Shown: positions 25,413-34,278 of the stretch, piece by piece
Numbering within the stretch: position 1 is the stretch's first letter
Layout of the letters: every line of letters starts with the position of its first letter
Position numbers and translations under genes: made by a program
Notes under the pieces: generated by a model
The model's database searches: none
The model's input: the letters and a program-made list of their open reading frames with translations, nothing else
What the model was told of the DNA's origin: nothing
Origin: UMGS1663 sp046964515
Lineage (GTDB): Bacteria; Bacillota; Clostridia; TANB77; CAG-508
Assembly (NCBI GenBank): GCA_046964515.1
Contig: JBKUYM010000007.1
Location: 40,051-104,050, forward strand
Length of the DNA: 64,000 nucleotides
Direction: 5' to 3'

Positions 25413-26615
25413 ATGAAAATTTTAGTATTAAATAGTGGAAGTTCTTCTTTAAAATATCAATTATTAGATATGACAAATGAAGAAGTCATTGCGAAAGGAA
25501 ATTATGAAAGAATTGGCTTAGAAGGTTCTTTTCTAACGCATAAAGTAGGAGAAAATAAATATAAATATGCAAAAGAAGTAAAAAATCATGAAGAAGCGAT
25601 TTCTTTTGTTATGAATCAATTTACAGATAAAGAACATGGTGTAATTGATTCTTTAGATGAAATTGCAGCTATTGGCCATAGAGTGGTTCATGGTGGAGAA
25701 AAATTTAATCAATCTGTTATTATCACACCAGAAGTAAAAGAAGCTATTTCTGCTTGTATTGAACTTGCGCCGTTACATAATCCTGCTGCTTTAACAGGTA
25801 TTGAAGCTTGTGAGAAAGTAATGCCAGGTAAACCCATGGTAGCAGTATTTGATACAGCTTTTCATCAAACCATTCCACAAGAAAGATATATATATCCGAT
25901 TCCTTATAAATATTATGAAAAATATAAAGTACGTAAATATGGATTCCATGGAACTTCTCATAAATATGTTTCTCAAAGAATTGCCACTTTACTTGGAAAA
26001 CCAATAGAGGATTTGAAAATTATTAACTGCCATTTAGGACAAGGTGCTAGTTTGTGTGCCATACAAGGCGGAAAATCTGTAGATACTTCTATGGGTTTTA
26101 CACCACTTGCTGGTATTGCAATGGGAACTAGATCAGGAGATTTAGATCCTTCTATCGTTACTTATTTAATGAAAAAAGAGAATTTAACCCCTGATGAAAT
26201 GGAAAAGATTTTAAATAAAGAATCTGGTATATTAGGTATTTCTGGATTATCTGCAGATAATAGAGACTTACTAGAATCTATAGAGAAAAATGATGAGCAT
26301 TCTCATAGAGCAGAAATGGCAATGAAAACTTATTGTTATATTATTGCACAATATATTGCTAAATATGTGGTTTCTATGAATGGTGTAGATGTCATTACTT
26401 TTGCAGGTGGTGTTGGAGAAAGAGGACCAGATGAAAGAAAAATGATTTGTGATTATTTAGATTTTATGGGAGTTGTTTTAGATGCAGAGGCAAATCAGGT
26501 AAAGGCAGTAGAAAAAGAAATTTCTAAACCAGAATCTAAAGTAAAAGTATGGATTGTTCCAACTGAAGAAGAATTAATGATTGCAAGAGATACTTTAACA
26601 TTAATTCAAAAATAA
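25413..26615 (+). CDS. ackA: Acetate kinase
   Basis: Makes ATP from acetyl phosphate and ADP, releasing acetate. The 400-residue protein has the ASKHA phosphate-binding start LNSGSSSLKYQ, GHRVVHGGEKF with Arg90 and His93, DTAFHQTIP, FHGTSHKYVS (catalytic His), GTRSGDLDPS with the second essential Arg, and a C-terminal adenosine motif AGGVGERGPDERK, slightly changed from the usual GIGEN. AAGGAGG precedes the ATG. It forms the pta-ackA operon and is followed by a second, more divergent copy. Confidence 0.97.
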   Translation: MKILVLNSGSSSLKYQLLDMTNEEVIAKGNYERIGLEGSFLTHKVGENKYKYAKEVKNHEEAISFVMNQFTDKEHGVIDSLDEIAAIGHRVVHGGEKFNQSVIITPEVKEAISACIELAPLHNPAALTGIEACEKVMPGKPMVAVFDTAFHQTIPQERYIYPIPYKYYEKYKVRKYGFHGTSHKYVSQRIATLLGKPIEDLKIINCHLGQGASLCAIQGGKSVDTSMGFTPLAGIAMGTRSGDLDPSIVTYLMKKENLTPDEMEKILNKESGILGISGLSADNRDLLESIEKNDEHSHRAEMAMKTYCYIIAQYIAKYVVSMNGVDVITFAGGVGERGPDERKMICDYLDFMGVVLDAEANQVKAVEKEISKPESKVKVWIVPTEEELMIARDTLTLIQK

Positions 26616-26633
26616 TTAAGAGCAATAAGAGTA

Positions 26634-26668
26634 AATAGCCAGCGTAAAATTTTTATATGCTGGCTATT
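26634..26668 (+). other. Hairpin between the two acetate kinase genes
   Basis: AATAGCCAGC (26634-26643) pairs perfectly with GCTGGCTATT (26659-26668) but has no clear T-run. It could be a processing site, a stabiliser of the pta-ackA mRNA or a weak terminator. Confidence 0.6.
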
Positions 26669-26694
26669 CTAAAGAAAAAAATTAGGAGGTTTTA

Positions 26695-27897
26695 ATGAAA
26701 ATATTAGTTGTCAATTGTGGAAGTTCGTCTTTAAAATATCAATTATTGGATATGGAACATGAAGAAATAGTGGCTAAAGGAAATTATGAAAGAATAGGTC
26801 AGAAAAATAGCTTTTTAACGCATAAGGTTGGAAGTGACAAATATGTATTGGAAAATCCAGTTACAAATCATCAAGAAGCCTTTTCATTTATGTTAGAGCA
26901 ATTACTTAGTAAACAATATGGTGTGATTTCTTCTTTGGAAGAAATTGATGCTATTGGTCATAGAGTACCACAAGGATTAGATAAATTTAATCATTCTGTT
27001 CTGATTACAGAAGAGGTAAAACAATTAATTAGTGAGGGAATAGAGCTTGCTCCTCTTCATAATCCTGCTACCTTATTAGGAATTCAAACTTGTGAAAAAT
27101 TAATGCCAGGCAAACCTATGGTAGCGGTATTTGATACAGCTTTTCATCAAACGATTCCACAAGAAAGATATTTATATCCAATTCCCTATACATATTATGA
27201 AAAATATAAAGTACGTAAATACGGTTTTCATGGTACTTCTCACCGTTATGTTTCGCAAAGGGTAGCTACGTTATTAAATAAACCAATAGAAGATTTAAAA
27301 ATTATTGTTTGTCATTTAGGACAAGGTGCTAGTCTATGTGCTATACAAGGTGGGAAATCAGTAGATACTTCTATGGGAATGACACCACTTGCAGGTATTA
27401 TGATGTGTGCTAGATCAGGAGATTTAGATCCTTCCATCGTTACGTATTTAATGAAAAAGGAAAATCTAACGCCTGATGAAATGGAATCGATTTTGAATAA
27501 AGAATCTGGTGTACTAGGTATTTCTGGTGTTAGTCCTGATTTTAGAGATTTAGAAAAAGCGGCTGACGAAGAAGGAAATCAAAGAGCAGATTTAGCTAGA
27601 AAAGCTTTTAATTATAATATTGCACAGCATATTGCAAAATATGCGGTTTCTATGAATGGTGTAGATGTCATTTGTTTTACCGCAGGCATTGGAGAAAATC
27701 AAATTCATATTAGAAAAGGTATCTGTCAATATTTATCCTTTATGGGGGTAGAGTTAGATGAAGAGGCAAATCAAGTTAGAAGCGAGGAAAGAGAAATTTC
27801 TACACCAAATTCTAAAGTAAAAGTATGGATTGTTCCAACTGATGAGGAATTGGTTATTGCTAGAGATACAAAAGAAATTGTAGAATCTATGAAATAA
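26695..27897 (+). CDS. Second acetate kinase-like protein with altered substrate loop
   Basis: A 400-residue tandem paralogue of the preceding AckA, collinear along its whole length. It keeps VNCGSSSLKYQ, DTAFHQTIP, FHGTSHRYVS, the Arg of CARSGDLDPS and a canonical FTAGIGENQIHIR. The active-site loop GHRVVHGGEKF has become GHRVPQGLDKF, so the family-conserved His93 and the second Gly are lost, and GTRSGD is now CARSGD. It may act on another acyl phosphate (propionyl or butyryl) or be a regulatory or inactive copy. AGGAGG gives strong translation. It is probably transcribed with pta-ackA. Confidence 0.9.
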   Translation: MKILVVNCGSSSLKYQLLDMEHEEIVAKGNYERIGQKNSFLTHKVGSDKYVLENPVTNHQEAFSFMLEQLLSKQYGVISSLEEIDAIGHRVPQGLDKFNHSVLITEEVKQLISEGIELAPLHNPATLLGIQTCEKLMPGKPMVAVFDTAFHQTIPQERYLYPIPYTYYEKYKVRKYGFHGTSHRYVSQRVATLLNKPIEDLKIIVCHLGQGASLCAIQGGKSVDTSMGMTPLAGIMMCARSGDLDPSIVTYLMKKENLTPDEMESILNKESGVLGISGVSPDFRDLEKAADEEGNQRADLARKAFNYNIAQHIAKYAVSMNGVDVICFTAGIGENQIHIRKGICQYLSFMGVELDEEANQVRSEEREISTPNSKVKVWIVPTDEELVIARDTKEIVESMK

Positions 27898-27990
27898 AAA
27901 GTATTATTGCAAAGATGTTAAACGAAAATCAAAGGTTTTCTTTTCATTAAATACTCCTCTAAACTTATTGCTTTATATGTAATATATGAT

Positions 27991-28018
27991 ATACTATAAA
28001 AGTATCTTTTTATAGTAT
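27991..28018 (+). promoter_or_regulatory. Inverted repeat in the leader of the 28072 gene (possible operator)
   Basis: ATACTATAAAA (27991-28001) and TTTTATAGTAT (28008-28018) form a perfect inverted repeat that also contains promoter-like TATACT/TATAAA sequence. A second small repeat, GTAGA...TCTAC, follows. This could be an operator or a leader hairpin. Confidence 0.4.
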
Positions 28019-28071
28019 GTAGATTAGAACAGTCTACATGGATTTTGCTCTTAAAATAAGGAGGAAAACAG

Positions 28072-28956
28072 ATGAGCAAATTATCTAAACGGCGTTTAGA
28101 AAAGTTCCTATGCACAACAGCGGGAGAATCCGCTCTTCAAGTAGCTGCATTAGTAGTTTCTAAGGAAATTATTTCAGCTGCAAAGTACTATATGGGTGTT
28201 CCAGATGGACAGTATTTTAAAATAACTGATTTTGATGAGAATGTGGTAAAAGCAAGAAAAGCCTATGTAACATTTAATACGCTTATGGGTGGTGAAACTG
28301 CTGAGAAAGACAGATTTGATGAAGGAAAAAAGCAAATTCCAGAATTGATAACACCTCTTGGAATCAAAAAAATGATAAATCTTTTTACCCATCTATATTG
28401 TTTTGGGGAAAGGAGTAAACCACCTTCTTTTGAAACAGTTCGAGCATGTAGACAGACAGAAATTTCAGTAGGAACCAGTACGGTTGAACCGCTTACCTCT
28501 ACAACAAAACTCTCTATAGAAGAAATTATGGCTTTAGGATATGGTGATAAAAATTGTTTAGCAATTTGTTGTTATCATTTTCATAATGGTTCTGTCATAT
28601 TTGATATGGAGGAATTAGGAGAGGATTATTTGAAACCAGAGGAAAGAGAAGTCTTGATACTTATGGGCAATCGATTAGTTACGCATTGTTCTGGATGTAG
28701 TAAACAATATATTGGAAAAGATGGAGCTCCAGCTCTTATGTATGATATCGATGTTTATTCACCAGATTTTGGAAATATTGAACAAAGACAGCAGGAATTG
28801 GAGAGAATTGTATACAATGAGGATACAATAACTGAAATAAAGCTTTTTTTGAAAGCTTTGAATGAAGAAACTGTTTTTCCCAATATACCAGCTTCTTATA
28901 AAGAATGGAAAAGCGCTTTTAAAAATTTAGTATTTTGTGAATTAAAAAAATTTTAA
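28072..28956 (+). CDS. Unknown protein with possible ADP-ribosyltransferase-like region
   Basis: I do not recognise this 294-residue protein. It has no signal peptide or membrane segment. The middle holds CFGERSKP (about residue 118), a Ser/Thr run GTSTVEPLTSTTKLS, and KPEEREVLILMGNRLV near residue 195. An Arg, then STS, then E-x-E before a 'VLxxxGxR' strand is the order seen in ADP-ribosyltransferase folds, but this is only a motif resemblance. It uses the codon CGG for Arg7, unlike the conserved genes here, which suggests foreign origin. AAGGAGG precedes the ATG, an inverted repeat lies in its leader and a terminator follows, so it is a stand-alone unit. Confidence 0.55.
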   Translation: MSKLSKRRLEKFLCTTAGESALQVAALVVSKEIISAAKYYMGVPDGQYFKITDFDENVVKARKAYVTFNTLMGGETAEKDRFDEGKKQIPELITPLGIKKMINLFTHLYCFGERSKPPSFETVRACRQTEISVGTSTVEPLTSTTKLSIEEIMALGYGDKNCLAICCYHFHNGSVIFDMEELGEDYLKPEEREVLILMGNRLVTHCSGCSKQYIGKDGAPALMYDIDVYSPDFGNIEQRQQELERIVYNEDTITEIKLFLKALNEETVFPNIPASYKEWKSAFKNLVFCELKKF

Positions 28957-28967
28957 TTATTTTGTTC

Positions 28968-29006
28968 AAAAATCGGATTATCTATCGCGGATGATCCGAT
29001 TTTTTG
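28968..29006 (+). terminator. Terminator of the 28072 gene
   Basis: AAAAATCGGAT (28968-28978) pairs with ATCCGATTTTT (28994-29004) and ends in T residues. Confidence 0.9.
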
Positions 29007-29101
29007 TATAAATTTCCTTCATAAAACATTCATAATTTGCCTACTTTTATCTTAAGAAATATTAGGATATAATAAAACACATAAGAAAGGGGAGAGACAT
29101 A

Positions 29102-30013
29102 TTGGAAAAATTAATATTAAAATGTGAGAATTTACACAAACAGTTTGGAAAAAAAGAAATTTTAAAAGATGTTTGTGTAGACATTTATGAAGGAGATATT
29201 TTAGGCTTTATAGGGCCTAACGGTGCAGGAAAAACAACAACTATTAAATTAATTTTAGGTCTACAAAGCATTACTAGTGGTAAAGTAGAAATTAATGGTT
29301 TTGATATTCAAAAAAACTTTGTAAAAGCGATTGAAAAAGTAGGAGCTATTGTAGAAAATCCAGATTTATATATGTATTTAACAGGTTATCAAAATCTAAA
29401 ACTAATTGCTAATTTATATCCAGAAGTGAAAGAAGATAGAATTCAAGAGGTAGTGAAACAGGTAGGCTTAGAAAATAGAATTCATGATAAAGTTTCAAAA
29501 TATTCATTGGGTATGAGACAAAGATTAGGAATTGCACAAGCTATTTTGCATAAACCAAATTTATTGATCTTAGATGAACCTACTAATGGATTAGACCCTG
29601 AAGGTATGAAAGAAATGAGAGAATTACTCATTAGATTGGCTAAAAAGGAACATATGGCTATTTTTATTTCAAGTCATAATTTAGCAGAACTTGAAAATTT
29701 CTGTAACAAGATTTGTATAATAAAAAATGGTGTTGTTGTAGAAACAAGCCATATTGATGAAGTAAAAAAAGGTATTTTAGAGCATATTTATGTAGTAGAA
29801 GTAGAAAATACTAATTTGGTAAAACAAATTTTCCCAGAGATAGAATCTATAGACCAAAACCATTTTACGATTACGATACAGGATAAAGAAGCTGTTCCAC
29901 AATTAGTAGAGAAATTGGTTAATAAACAAATTAAAATTTATAGTATTAAAGAAAAGGAAATCTCATTAGAAGATGCCTTCTTAAAAAAGACAGGAGGTAA
30001 TATCATTGATTAG
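29102..30013 (+). CDS. ABC transporter ATP-binding protein (bacitracin/lantibiotic-export type)
   Basis: A 303-residue ATPase of the BcrA/EcsA-like exporter group. It has Walker A GPNGAGKTTT (about residue 39), signature YSLGMRQRLGIAQAI, Walker B LLILDEPTNGLDP and the switch His in SSHNLAEL, followed by an 80-residue C-terminal extension. It starts with TTG at 29102, preceded by AAGGGGAG. Its last eight bases overlap the start of the permease gene, so the two are translationally coupled. This subgroup often gives self-protection against peptide antibiotics; the real cargo is unknown. Confidence 0.9.
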   Translation: MEKLILKCENLHKQFGKKEILKDVCVDIYEGDILGFIGPNGAGKTTTIKLILGLQSITSGKVEINGFDIQKNFVKAIEKVGAIVENPDLYMYLTGYQNLKLIANLYPEVKEDRIQEVVKQVGLENRIHDKVSKYSLGMRQRLGIAQAILHKPNLLILDEPTNGLDPEGMKEMRELLIRLAKKEHMAIFISSHNLAELENFCNKICIIKNGVVVETSHIDEVKKGILEHIYVVEVENTNLVKQIFPEIESIDQNHFTITIQDKEAVPQLVEKLVNKQIKIYSIKEKEISLEDAFLKKTGGNIID

Positions 30014-31460
30014 ATTAATTCAAAATGAAATCACTAAAATTTTAAAGAAGAAAAGTATTTATATTATGCTTTTGGTAACACTTGCTTTTATTATATTTTT
30101 CAATTATATGACAGCTACACATAACAATTCTTATTATTTTAATTATTCAGAAAGTTATATAAGTTATACACGTGATCGTTTGAAAAAATTAGATGCTAAT
30201 AAAGCAGAAGACATCACAGAATATATTGAAACTAAATCTATGGTAGATATGTTTGATTTATTAGATAACTATAAGAAGGAGGATTGGCAAACCCCTATTA
30301 TAGAACAAAAGGCATCTAATTATTTAAGGACTATTAATATTTATACTTATGGACCTGAAAAAAATGAAACAGCCAGAATAGAAGCAGAAAAAACATATGC
30401 AGAATTTGTTAGTAAATTAGAGCGTAATGATTGGCGTTATTTTGTAACAGAAGAATTAAAGGATATTGAAAGTCAGATACGAGAACAAGAAACTTTGAAA
30501 ACAGCTACGGTAGATAGAGTACAATTGGAAAGTATTTCATCACAAATCAGTGATTTAGAATTAAAAAAGCAAGTGTTGAGTTGGAGATTAGAAAAAAATA
30601 TTCCTTATGGTTACAATCAAATGAATACTTATTTAGATTCCTATTATTCTAATAAATCACAATGTAAAAGTTATGAACAAAAGGACAGTTTGACCTATGA
30701 AGAAAAGCAGGAATATCAACGAGTACAAAAAACAGCCGCTTTAGCACAATATCAAATTGAAAATGAAAAAATAACAGAAAAACAATCTAACTTCCAATCT
30801 GGATTAATAGGTGTCTTCTCTAATTATGAAATTTTTATTATCATTATCATTGTTATGATTGCAGGTACGATTGTTAGTGAGGAATTTAACAAAGGTACTG
30901 TAAAATTATTACTGGTAAGACCGTATAGTAGAGTTAAAATTCTATGTGCTAAATGTTTAACAACGATGATTATTTTGTTGCTAGCTATTATCCTTATTTT
31001 AATAATGCAATGTGTTGTGGGTGGAATTGCTTTTGGATTTGATGGTTTTGCAACCACTATTGCCCAATTTGATTTTAATACTAGTAAAATTATTACCTTC
31101 CCATTGTGGCAATATATCGGTATTTTATTGCTAGCTAAATTACCATTGTATTTATTAATTAATATGATTGCTTTTGCTATTAGTACTATTTTTACCAATT
31201 CACCACTGGCCATTGTTATTTCTTTATTAGGTTATATGTCCACTAGTATTATTAATGCGTTAGCACAAGCATATCATATTGATATTTTAAAATATTTTAT
31301 TACCATGAATTGGAATATTGAACAGTATTTATTTGGTGCACTTCCACCATTTGAAGGTATGACTTTTACTTTTTCAATAATCGTTTGTTTAGTCTACTTC
31401 ATCCTTTTACTTATTCCAAGTATGATATTCTTTAAAAAGAAGAATATAAAAAATATATAA
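30006..31460 (+). CDS. ABC-2 type permease with large extracellular domain
   Basis: A 484-residue membrane partner of the preceding ATPase. One helix lies at residues 18-35. A hydrophilic, coiled-coil-like domain of about 230 residues follows, presumably outside the cell, and then five more helices from residue 273 to the end, with the cytoplasmic turn SEEFNKGTVKLLLVRPYSR. The start is TTG at 30006, overlapping the ATPase gene, with AGGAGG inside its end. The big extracellular loop resembles peptide-exporting or peptide-sensing permeases. A strong terminator follows. Confidence 0.85.
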   Translation: MIRLIQNEITKILKKKSIYIMLLVTLAFIIFFNYMTATHNNSYYFNYSESYISYTRDRLKKLDANKAEDITEYIETKSMVDMFDLLDNYKKEDWQTPIIEQKASNYLRTINIYTYGPEKNETARIEAEKTYAEFVSKLERNDWRYFVTEELKDIESQIREQETLKTATVDRVQLESISSQISDLELKKQVLSWRLEKNIPYGYNQMNTYLDSYYSNKSQCKSYEQKDSLTYEEKQEYQRVQKTAALAQYQIENEKITEKQSNFQSGLIGVFSNYEIFIIIIIVMIAGTIVSEEFNKGTVKLLLVRPYSRVKILCAKCLTTMIILLLAIILILIMQCVVGGIAFGFDGFATTIAQFDFNTSKIITFPLWQYIGILLLAKLPLYLLINMIAFAISTIFTNSPLAIVISLLGYMSTSIINALAQAYHIDILKYFITMNWNIEQYLFGALPPFEGMTFTFSIIVCLVYFILLLIPSMIFFKKKNIKNI

Positions 31461-31470
31461 AAAATAGTTA

Positions 31471-31510
31471 ATTAAGATAATGTATTTTCTTGCATTATCT
31501 TAATTTTTTC
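31471..31510 (+). terminator. Terminator of the ABC exporter operon
   Basis: ATTAAGATAATG (31471-31482) pairs perfectly with CATTATCTTAAT (31493-31504) and is followed by TTTTTT. Confidence 0.92.
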
Positions 31511-31592
31511 TTAGATAGTCTTTTCCTTTTTAAATAGCAAAATTTACATAATTTCATATTATATCATATGACAGAATATGAAAGGAGGAAAA

Positions 31593-32184
31593 GTGAATTT
31601 GAAACTAAAAGATATAAAAGTAGGTTTTTGTCTAACTGGTTCTTTTTGTACATTTGAAAAGACAATTGCACAAATGAAAAAATTAGTAGAAGAAGGAGCC
31701 GATGTGCTACCAATCATGTCTTTTCATGCTTATCAATTAGATACAAAATTTGGAGATGCCAAAGATTTTATAGAAGAAATTAAAAAAATTACAGGCAAGG
31801 AAAATATTATTCATACCATTCAAGAAGCAGAGCCTATTGGACCAAAACAATTAACAGACATTTTATTAATTGCACCATGTACACGGTAATACACTTGCTA
31901 AATTAGCAAATGGAATTACGGATACACCTGCTATTATGGCTACGAAATCCCATCTAAGAAACAATAGACCGGTTGTTTTAGCCATTTCAACTAATGATGG
32001 CTTATCAGGAAGTGCTGAAAATATTGGAAAACTTTTAAATAGAAACCAATATTTTTTCGTGCCATTTAGCCAAGATAATCCTATTACAAAACCACGCTCT
32101 CTTGTTTTTCATCCAGATTTAATTACTAAAACTTTAGAAAGTGCTTTAGATAAAGAACAATTACAACCAATTTTATCTATATAA
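31593..32184 (+). CDS. spoVFB: Dipicolinate synthase subunit B (needs a +1 frameshift at 31884)
   Basis: A flavoprotein-like subunit of dipicolinate synthase, which makes the calcium-chelating spore solute in the mother cell. The 5' frame gives KVGFCLTGSFCTFEKTIAQM and ends DILLIAPCT before CGG-TAA. Skipping the C at 31884 continues GNTLAKLANGITDTPAIMA and SLVFHPDLI. The joined PCTGNT is the family motif, and the total of 196 residues equals the normal length. Start GTG at 31593 follows AAAGGAGG; an ATG 15 bases earlier would bury that site. The usual partner gene spoVFA is not next to it. Confidence 0.9.
31884..31887 (+). other. C-GGU +1 frameshift site in spoVFB
   Basis: Zero frame: TGT ACA CGG TAA (stop). 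Skipping the C gives ACA GGT AAT, encoding the conserved T-G-N of the flavoprotein motif. The stop follows CGG directly. Confidence 0.85.
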
Positions 32185-32190
32185 GATAGG

Positions 32191-32226
32191 GCAAAGAGGA
32201 TATTGATTTCTCTTTGCTTTATTTTT
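32191..32226 (+). terminator. Terminator of spoVFB
   Basis: GCAAAGAG (32191-32198) pairs with CTCTTTGC (32210-32217), followed by a T-rich run. Confidence 0.8.
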
Positions 32227-32317
32227 GTCTAAAAAATGTCATTAATCAATCTATTGATTTCTCATAACTAGTATGTTAGACTAAAGATAGATAAAAATTA
32301 TAAAAGGAGGATTACAA

Positions 32318-32791
32318 ATGAAGGCAAAAACAATTTATATGATAGTAGCAGTTATCATTTTAGTGGTTATTATTTTAGGAGTGTGGAGTATTATGACTCA
32401 AAAACAACCAGTCGTAATTGATTTAAACCAATTAAATACCACTATCTCAGAGCAAACACCATTTCATGAAATGGCTATGATGGATATGACAGCAGATACC
32501 TTATCTACAGTTTATGATATTTCTACAGAAGATATAGAAGAAGTAGTTGGCAAAATGCCTTTAATGAATGTGCATGCTAGTATGTACTTAATCGTTAAAG
32601 CTAAAGACGGAAAAGTAAATAGCGTAAAAGAGCAAATAGAGAAAATAGGGGATTCAGAAGAACAAAAATGGGAAAACTATTTACCAGAACAGTATGCGCT
32701 AGTAAAGAATAGAAAAATTGGTGTAAGAGGTAACTATATCTATTTCATTATTAGTGAAAATGCTACAGACATTGAAAAATTAATAAAATAG
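32318..32791 (+). CDS. DUF4358 family membrane-anchored protein
   Basis: A 157-residue protein with one N-terminal helix (residues 6-28) and an extracytoplasmic domain of about 125 residues. The pattern TVYDISTEDIEEVVGKMPLM and the late QYALVKNRKIGVRGNYIYFI fit the DUF4358 family, which in Clostridia is often encoded next to MBOAT acyltransferases and DHHW proteins, as here. It may act in cell-surface polymer acylation; that is inferred from context. AAAGGAGG precedes the ATG. A terminator lies before the acyltransferase gene. Confidence 0.8.
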   Translation: MKAKTIYMIVAVIILVVIILGVWSIMTQKQPVVIDLNQLNTTISEQTPFHEMAMMDMTADTLSTVYDISTEDIEEVVGKMPLMNVHASMYLIVKAKDGKVNSVKEQIEKIGDSEEQKWENYLPEQYALVKNRKIGVRGNYIYFIISENATDIEKLIK

Positions 32792-32800
32792 TAAAATTAG

Positions 32801-32840
32801 AAAAAGCTTTTATCTATAAGCATTGGATAAAAGCTTTTTT
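32801..32840 (+). terminator. Terminator after the DUF4358 gene
   Basis: AAAAAGCTTTTATC (32801-32814) pairs with GATAAAAGCTTTTT starting at 32826. It ends in T residues only 20 bases before the acyltransferase start. Confidence 0.9.
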
Positions 32841-32864
32841 ATCGTAATAATTTAGGAGAAAATG

Positions 32865-34263
32865 ATGGTATTTAGCAGTATTGTATTTTTATATATTTTT
32901 TTACCCATTATGTTATTCGTTTATTTTATAGTTCCTAGTAAATTTAAAAATGCCATTATGATTTTAGCTAGTTTAATCTTTTTTGCTTGGGGAGAAATTC
33001 GCTATATTTTTATTATGTTGCTATTAGCAGTTATGGACTTTTGGTGTGGAAAAAAGATTCATTTTTATCAAAAGGATAAAAAAAGAAAATTATGGTATTT
33101 ATGGATAGATATATTGGTTAATCTATGTATATTATTCTTTTTTAAATATGCAGATTTTATAATTAGTAATATAAACCATGTTACAGGTATGGAAATTCCT
33201 TTATTAAATATTCCTTTACCAATTGGTGTTTCTTTTAACACTTTTCAATCTCTATCCTATATTATAGATGTTTATAGGGGAACTGTGACATGTGAAAAGA
33301 GTTTTTATAATTATTTAACTTATACGACTTTATTCCCACAAATTATTGCAGGACCAATTGTCCGCTATGAAACAGTAGATGACACATTAGAAGTAAAAAA
33401 TATTAGTTTAGACAATTTTTCTATGGGAATGAAACGATTTATTGTAGGTTTAGGTAAAAAAGTACTGATTGCTAATCAATGTCGGTGCTTTGTGGCATGT
33501 AATAGAGGCCGGAACCTATATGGAACTTTCTCCTTTACTTGCTTGGATAGGAATTGTTTCTTTTGCTTTGCAAATCTATTTTGATTTTAGTGGATATTCC
33601 GATATGGCGATAGGTCTTGCCCAAATTTTTGGTATGCAATTTGACGAAAATTTTAACTATCCTTATATAGCTAGAAGTATTACAGATTTTTGGAGAAGAT
33701 GGCATATGACACTAAGTAGTTGGTTTAAGGATTATATTTATATACCCTTGGGAGGAAATAGAAAAGGATTTATTATCCAAATTAGAAATATTTTAATTGT
33801 ATGGTTCCTAACAGGTGCTTGGCATGGTGCATCATGGAATTTTATTTTATGGGGTGTTTATTTTGGTATTTGGCTAATTTTAGAGAAGTTATTTTTACTA
33901 AAATGGCTACAAAAATTACCACGCTTTTTGCAACATATTTATGCGATTTTATTAGTTTTAATTAGTTGGGTCATCTTTGCTTTTGAAGATATTACACAAG
34001 GTTTTGCATTTCTTAAAAATATGTTTTCATTTTCTATTAATACCGCAGAAGCATGGTATTATTTTAACAATTATGCGGTTATTCTTTTTATAGGTATTGT
34101 CTGTGCACTTCCTTGTTGGAAACAATGGAAAGAGAAAATGGATAAAAAACATGCTATCTTTTGGAATATGATAACCACTATAGGATATCTATTAATTTTT
34201 CTATTATCCACAGCTAGTTTGGTTAGTGATACCTTTAATCCATTTTTGTACTTTAGATTTTAG
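32865..34263 (+). CDS. MBOAT family O-acyltransferase, AlgI/DltB-like (needs a +1 frameshift at 33483)
   Basis: A polytopic membrane enzyme that moves acyl groups across the membrane onto an extracellular polymer. The 5' frame has MVFSSIVFLYIFLP, PIGVSFNTFQSLSYIIDVYR, LFPQIIAGPIVRY and GLGKKVLIANQ, then leaves the family sequence at CGG-TGC. Skipping the C at 33483 gives CGALWHVIEAG and then ITDFWRRWHMTLSSWFKDY, IPLGGNRKG and GAWHGASWNFILWG with the conserved MBOAT histidine. The joined length of 465 residues is normal. AGGAG favours ATG 32865 over 32862. It is followed by the DHHW partner gene. Confidence 0.9.
33483..33486 (+). other. C-GGU +1 frameshift site in the MBOAT gene
   Basis: Zero frame: CAA TGT CGG TGC, which runs on for 33 unrelated codons to a stop at 33582. 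Skipping the C gives TGT GGT GCT and the family sequence. Confidence 0.8.
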
Positions 34264-34278
34264 AGGAAAGGGAAGCTT

